Shown in pieces: positions 60,267-64,000 of a stretch of DNA of 64,000 bases. Numbering within the stretch: position 1 is the stretch's first letter; every line of letters starts with the position of its first letter. The position numbers and the translations under genes are program-made. A model generated the notes under the pieces. That model was given only the letters and a program-made list of their open reading frames with translations, ran no database searches and was not told the origin of the DNA. Source of the DNA: Thermostichus vulcanus str. 'Rupite' (GTDB taxonomy: Bacteria > Cyanobacteriota > Cyanobacteriia > Thermostichales > Thermostichaceae). The stretch lies in the NCBI RefSeq assembly GCF_022848905.1, contig NZ_JAFIRA010000002.1, forward strand, positions 117,337 to 181,336. The letters are read 5' to 3'.

Positions 60267-60548
60267 CTAGGCTACTACAGTTACCGGTTCAGTTTCCCGC
60301 ACCCGCAGCTTTTCACAGGGGATCGTATCCGTCAGAATGGAACTGGCCATCATGCCCGTGTGAATTTCCAGCTTGGCTCCAGGCACCGCCTCAAACATCA
60401 ATCGCTGGCCTGGGAAAACCACTCGTTCAAAATACCAATTTTCAATATTGGTGATGCGAGCCACTTGGATAGAGCTGGTCGCATTGATGTAGCTACAGGT
60501 TAATCGCTCTGACCGTTTTTTATCGGGGATCGCATCCAGTGTTTGCAT
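60267..60548 (-). CDS. DUF1830 protein
   Basis: A protein of 93 residues that matches DUF1830, a small family nearly confined to cyanobacteria. CSYINATSSIQVARITNIEN, then WYFERVVFPGQRLMFEAVP and LEIHTGMMASSILTDTIPC are the conserved blocks. No known function. It is convergent with the lipoprotein gene. The start is ATG at 60548. Confidence 0.85.
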   Translation of the reverse strand: MQTLDAIPDKKRSERLTCSYINATSSIQVARITNIENWYFERVVFPGQRLMFEAVPGAKLEIHTGMMASSILTDTIPCEKLRVRETEPVTVVA

Positions 60549-60830
60549 AATTCGGATTACCAGCCTACTTCGCTCAGCCTACCATCCACCCTAACACCGG
60601 CTGGGGATCACTGTGGTAGTCTGCGATACGACGATCCCAAGAGACAAAAATAAATTCTAAAAAACCTGATTTTGTATTCTAACTTACCATTCCATCGTTC
60701 TCACAATTCCCTTGCTTAGGAAGGCAGAATGGGTTGGGATCCCGCAGTCAATCGTCCCAATTGGCAATAGGAATATTGGGTAAACTGTGAGCAAAATCAC
60801 ATTTTTCGCCTCCTTTTTTGGAAGTGAGGT
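60549..60830. other. Intergenic region between DUF1830 and lptD
   Basis: A stretch of 282 bp. AT-rich tracts (AAAATAAATTCTAAAAAACC near 60648) may hold the DUF1830 promoter. No RNA gene, repeat of the local families or clear terminator was seen. Confidence 0.35.
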
Positions 60831-62702
60831 TCAAGGGTCGCTGAGACCTGATCCTGGGGTAGGTCTTTCCTCTGAGGTGGAACCGGGATCCCAATTCAAA
60901 CCCTCCACTCGCAGCTCTAGAGCCCCCGACTGACGCACGGGATTGTACTGGAGGCTGAAGCCATAGGTGCGCCGGTCATAGCCTAATCGATAGGTGGTAT
61001 CCACCTGCTGGCCGGATTGCAGATCGACGGTGGTTTCTGCTCCCACCCGCAGCGGGCCATAGAGTTGCTGCAAAAAGCCCAAGACCAATTGCTCACGGGT
61101 GGTGATGCGGTCAAACAAAAAAGGCGAGGCCCCCGCCAAAAAACCATTGGAGTAGGTCACACTCAGGTTGGTGTAGTCGAAGGTATCGGCCACAAAAGCT
61201 CCAATCACTGCATCAATGCCGACACTGCCAGCGGTATAGCTCTGGGCACGGCCATTCGAGTAGAGAGACTGACTGCTGCTGACGCCGGTATTGAGCCAAA
61301 CCCCTTGCTCGATGGGCAAAGCCGAAAACCGGGGTGGCGGCTCCTCTTTCGTTGCAGGGGGGATCCAAAGGGCGAAGGAGCGATTCAGGGTTGCCCCCAG
61401 TTGCAGTCGGGTTAGTTGGATGCGTTCAGTGGTCTTTTCCAGGGCCAGATCAGGATCCGTGTCAATCTCATCCGGCTGCCCCAGGGCATCAATGTAATCG
61501 GTGGCTAGGCGGTAGCTGAAATCCAACCCCGTACTACCCAAACGAATCGTGGGTGAACTGTAGCTGGCTCCAAGGCGATTTTCCACGATCTGAAACCCCA
61601 GCCGCCCACTGAAGAAGCGTTCTCGGTAGGCGTAGGTATAGGTGACTTGGCCCCCATCGCCTGTGGTAATCTGGTGCTCCACCTGGGCCCGCAGCCGCCT
61701 GGCAAACTCCTCGAAGACAATCCCCCGCAACTCCACAAATAGGGAGGTTTGCGCCCTCTGCTCTGGTTGCAGCCAGCGAAAGTCGGTGCGCAGTCCAATG
61801 CCATCTAAGATCCCTTGATCGCTCCCCCAGAGGCGTTGTGGATACAGTTGCGGAGAGAACACCAGGCTCAGGTTGGGATCCCGCAGCAGCTCGAAATTGG
61901 GTTGCAGGATTAGACCGCGCCGCAACTCTTCTCGGTCGAAGTCATCGTAGAAAATGCTGACCGGCGGCTGACGGTTGAATTGGTCGAAGCGCAGACGAAT
62001 CGGCAAAGGCAGGAAAAAGACTTGATCAAAGACCAACTGGCCAGACTCAGCAATCAGCAGGCTGGAGCCATCTGCTTGCAGGCTGGAGGTAACCCGTGGG
62101 CTGCGGATCTCTAGCTCGGGCGGATCCAGGGGATCGTTGGTCAGCCGAACATTGTCTCCCTCCCAGTTGTTGGCATCAAAGCGAATTTGATCGGCGCGAA
62201 ACCGCACCAACCGTTCTGGGCCAAGGGCAGCTGCTCCCTCTTGCATCTGGGCTCCAGATCCACCGAGGGCACGAATATCCACCTGCCCAAAAGCATCCGA
62301 CAAGAAGCCCTGCTCCTGCTCAAAGTCGTATTCCAGTCGGGATCCCTGAATGCGCTGCTGATCCAGCTCAATCGAGACATTCCCCTCCGCCACCGCCCGC
62401 CGTTGCCGCAACTCGATCCGCATCCGGTCCGCCCGCAAGAGAGACCGGCCCAAGCGCATCTCCACATTGCCTTCGGCTTCAAAAACCTCGGCCCGTTGGT
62501 CAAAGGTTTGGCGGTCAGAACGCAGTTGCAGAGTCCGAGCAGAAAGAGCACTCAGTGTGGCGAAGTCAAGGGATCCCTGAGAGGGCGCAACCGGATCGAG
62601 GGTTAGGGAGATCCCTGGGGGCGCAACGGCTTCATCGGCGGCTGCCCATAATCCCAGCGACAGCGACCACAACCCCAGCGATAGCAGCAGAACGCCTTTC
62701 AT
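60831..62702 (-). CDS. LptD-like outer-membrane protein (DUF3769)
   Basis: A protein of 623 residues with a signal peptide (MKGVLLLSLGLWSLSLGLWA). Residues about 45-200 form an OstA/LptA-like beta-jellyroll (EAEGNVEMRLGRSLLRADRM, AVAEGNVSIELDQQRIQG). The rest is a beta-barrel-type region with many alternating hydrophobic strands (TYTYAYRERFFSGRLGFQIV, YRLGYDRRTYGFSLQYNPV). DUF3769 is the cyanobacterial counterpart of LptD, delivering lipopolysaccharide to the outer membrane. The start at 62702 is set by the signal peptide. Gene symbol lptD would be by analogy. Confidence 0.82.
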   Translation of the reverse strand: MKGVLLLSLGLWSLSLGLWAAADEAVAPPGISLTLDPVAPSQGSLDFATLSALSARTLQLRSDRQTFDQRAEVFEAEGNVEMRLGRSLLRADRMRIELRQRRAVAEGNVSIELDQQRIQGSRLEYDFEQEQGFLSDAFGQVDIRALGGSGAQMQEGAAALGPERLVRFRADQIRFDANNWEGDNVRLTNDPLDPPELEIRSPRVTSSLQADGSSLLIAESGQLVFDQVFFLPLPIRLRFDQFNRQPPVSIFYDDFDREELRRGLILQPNFELLRDPNLSLVFSPQLYPQRLWGSDQGILDGIGLRTDFRWLQPEQRAQTSLFVELRGIVFEEFARRLRAQVEHQITTGDGGQVTYTYAYRERFFSGRLGFQIVENRLGASYSSPTIRLGSTGLDFSYRLATDYIDALGQPDEIDTDPDLALEKTTERIQLTRLQLGATLNRSFALWIPPATKEEPPPRFSALPIEQGVWLNTGVSSSQSLYSNGRAQSYTAGSVGIDAVIGAFVADTFDYTNLSVTYSNGFLAGASPFLFDRITTREQLVLGFLQQLYGPLRVGAETTVDLQSGQQVDTTYRLGYDRRTYGFSLQYNPVRQSGALELRVEGLNWDPGSTSEERPTPGSGLSDP

Positions 62703-62754
62703 ATCCACGCAGCACCCACACCCCAGCACCCTTTTGATCTTGGCCCGCCGTTAC

Positions 62755-63615
62755 TTAAACCGAGTTAAGCACCCGGTTGAGCTTGCCACTTTGGTAGCCT
62801 TCCAGATCCAGGCTGACGTAGAGATACCCCGCAGCTTGAAAAGCCTTGACCAAGGCTTCCAAGTCGGTTTTCTGGATAAATTCATGGATCTGTTGCGGGG
62901 GTAATTCAATGCGGGCGGTATCTTTTTCGGAGCGTACCCGCACCTGTCGCCAACCCAAGCTGCGTAGATAGCGTTCGGCAGCCCCAACCCGACGCAACTT
63001 CTCAGCCGTAATCTCCTCGCCGTAGGGAAAGCGGGAGCTCAGACAGGGCTGAGCCGGTTTGTCCCACCAGGGCAACCCCAACTGCCGCGACAACTGCCGT
63101 ACCTCCAGTTTGCGGATCCCTACCTCCGCCAAGGGTGAGCGTACCCCCCGCTCCACAGCCGCCTGTACCCCCGGTCGATAATCCGACAGATCATCCGCAT
63201 TCAGGCCATCCACCACGTAGTCATACCCCCGACTCTGGGCCAATGGGCGCAGCGTATCGTGCAGTTCACGCTTGCAGAAATAGCAGCGGTTGATCGGGTT
63301 GGCGGCGTAGTTGGGATCCTCCAGCTCGTGGGTTTCCACAATCTCGTGACGGATGCCGATAACTTGAGCTTGTTCTATCGCTTCTTCTAGATCTTCGGGC
63401 AGCAGCGAGGGGGAAGCCGCCGTCACCGCTAGGGCCCGCTCTCCCAACTGATCCCAAGCCAACTTGGCCACCAACGTACTATCAACTCCCCCAGAATAGG
63501 CCACCAGCACCTGCTCCATCTCGGCAAAGATCTGAGTGACCTGCGCAAACTTTTTCCTCAGAACGGGATCCAACGAGTCCAAAGAGGGGGCGAATCGGGC
63601 TTGGGGACTGTTCAT
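62755..63615 (-). CDS. larE: LarE-type ATP-dependent sacrificial sulfur transferase
   Basis: A protein of 286 residues. PP-loop AYSGGVDSTLVAKLA, the NPINRCYFCKRELH cysteine pair, YVVDGLNADDLSDYRPG, SPLAEVGIRKLEVRQL and the PCLSSRFPYGEEI motif. LarE adenylates the nicotinate mononucleotide derivative and inserts sulfur when making the nickel-pincer cofactor. Three cysteines (two in NRCYFC, one in PCLSS) suggest the Fe-S-cluster variant rather than the sacrificial-Cys one (inference). LarB and LarC are not in the window. The start at 63615 gives the family N-terminus; the frame opens at 63738. Confidence 0.88.
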   Translation of the reverse strand: MNSPQARFAPSLDSLDPVLRKKFAQVTQIFAEMEQVLVAYSGGVDSTLVAKLAWDQLGERALAVTAASPSLLPEDLEEAIEQAQVIGIRHEIVETHELEDPNYAANPINRCYFCKRELHDTLRPLAQSRGYDYVVDGLNADDLSDYRPGVQAAVERGVRSPLAEVGIRKLEVRQLSRQLGLPWWDKPAQPCLSSRFPYGEEITAEKLRRVGAAERYLRSLGWRQVRVRSEKDTARIELPPQQIHEFIQKTDLEALVKAFQAAGYLYVSLDLEGYQSGKLNRVLNSV

Positions 63616-63836
63616 TGGAGCTAAGGATTCCTTCAATCTTGTTTGGGGACTGGGGAGGACTGTTTTGCACCGAACATGGGGAATGAGGCTCACCCCAGTC
63701 CCTTTTCTATTGTTTCCCAGAGTTCCCTGACTTTCCAACGGTTTCCCCTAGCCTTGGATGCGGGATCCCTCAACTCCAGGTGATATTGGTTCATCCGGAT
63801 CCCTGAGCATGGATAATCGGACAACCTATCCATAGG
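63616..63836. other. Region upstream of larE
   Basis: A stretch of 221 bp with no gene seen, holding the larE promoter region and two GGATCC-core palindromes. It leads directly into the tandem array. Confidence 0.35.
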
Positions 63837-64000
63837 GGCCCGCTGACGCGATAGGCCTCCGGCCCGCTGACGCGATAGGCCTCCGGCCCGCTGACGCGAT
63901 AGGCCTCCGGCCCGCTGACGCGATAGGCCTCCGGCCCGCTGACGCGATAGGCCTCCGGCCCGCTGACGCGATAGGCCTCCGGCCCGCTGACGCGATAGGC
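63837..64000 (+). repeat. 24-bp tandem repeat array (at least 6.8 copies, runs off window)
   Basis: Six full units and one of 20 bases, identical as far as seen; each contains GCTGACGCGATAGGCCTCC. Unit joins form the small hairpin GGCC-TCC-GGCC. 24 is a multiple of three: one plus-strand frame (Pro-Ala-Asp-Ala-Ile-Gly-Leu-Arg) and all three minus-strand frames are open through the array, so it may be coding in a neighbour gene. Confidence 0.9.

Noticed and set aside
63837..64000. CRISPR array
   Set aside because: The 24-bp units are contiguous with no spacers, and no cas genes are present.

Overview
This is a cyanobacterial chromosome segment of about 57% GC by eye. The diagnostic genes are crr6, a Crr6-type NDH-1 assembly factor; crtH, a carotenoid isomerase; a 47-residue high-light-inducible protein; sufR with sufBCD; a cyanobacterial LptD (DUF3769); DUF1830 and DUF3110 proteins; and a tax3/pil-type chemosensory operon. 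The palindrome GGGATCCC is saturating (nine exact copies in the first 3 kb) and the usual cyanobacterial HIP1 octamer GCGATCGC was not seen. That resembles deep-branching thermophilic Synechococcus/Thermostichus-type genomes, but the species placement is inference.

Layout. 1-3.5 kb: BioD-like protein, crr6 and cobU on the minus strand, two small membrane proteins on the plus strand, a MITE-like repeat and a YggT/Ycf19 gene. 3.8-15.2 kb: a pilus/phototaxis chemosensory operon (PatA-type regulator, two CheY proteins, CheW, MCP, and a 1905-residue CheA-REC hybrid). 15.3-19.1 kb: upp, a DUF305 protein, lnt, tRNA-Thr(CGU) and a decayed GH63-like glucosidase fragment. 19.1-24.1 kb: sufR divergent from sufB-mscL-sufC-sufD, with two candidate SufR operators between. 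24.3-27.1 kb: an SLH protein and convergent folP and folK.

27.2-38.6 kb: a MITE-like repeat, an IS605-type element (copy 1) that rewrote the 3' end of an OGT-like glycosyltransferase, crtH, a Rieske oxygenase, potAB, an acetamidase/formamidase, and a Cas4/RecB-like nuclease. 38.6-47.8 kb: tatA, lctP, hli, a glutathione transferase, potD, a CHAD protein, tmk, rdgB and a metallophosphoesterase. 47.8-49 kb: three MITE-like repeats around one small gene. 49-55.2 kb: a GT4 and a glycogen-debranching-like enzyme, IS copy 2, a DUF3110 protein and a two-TM protein. 55.3-59.8 kb: cydA and a cydB damaged both by a 5-bp duplication at its start and by IS copy 3 at its end, followed by a short IS605-superfamily-like element with an unexplained RNA-like core. 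59.8-64 kb: a lipoprotein, DUF1830, lptD, larE, and a 24-bp tandem array running off the window.

The strongest mobile-element story is three related tnpB elements. All sit after TTAC and end in the same hairpin. The host DNA just past each right end would be the guide of the TnpB omega RNA. Removing the elements restores plausible reading frames for cydB and the OGT gene. All three TnpB proteins keep the RuvC D-E-D residues but lack the usual zinc ribbon. Copy 1 still carries a 24-codon internally deleted tnpA, showing how this family became tnpB-only.
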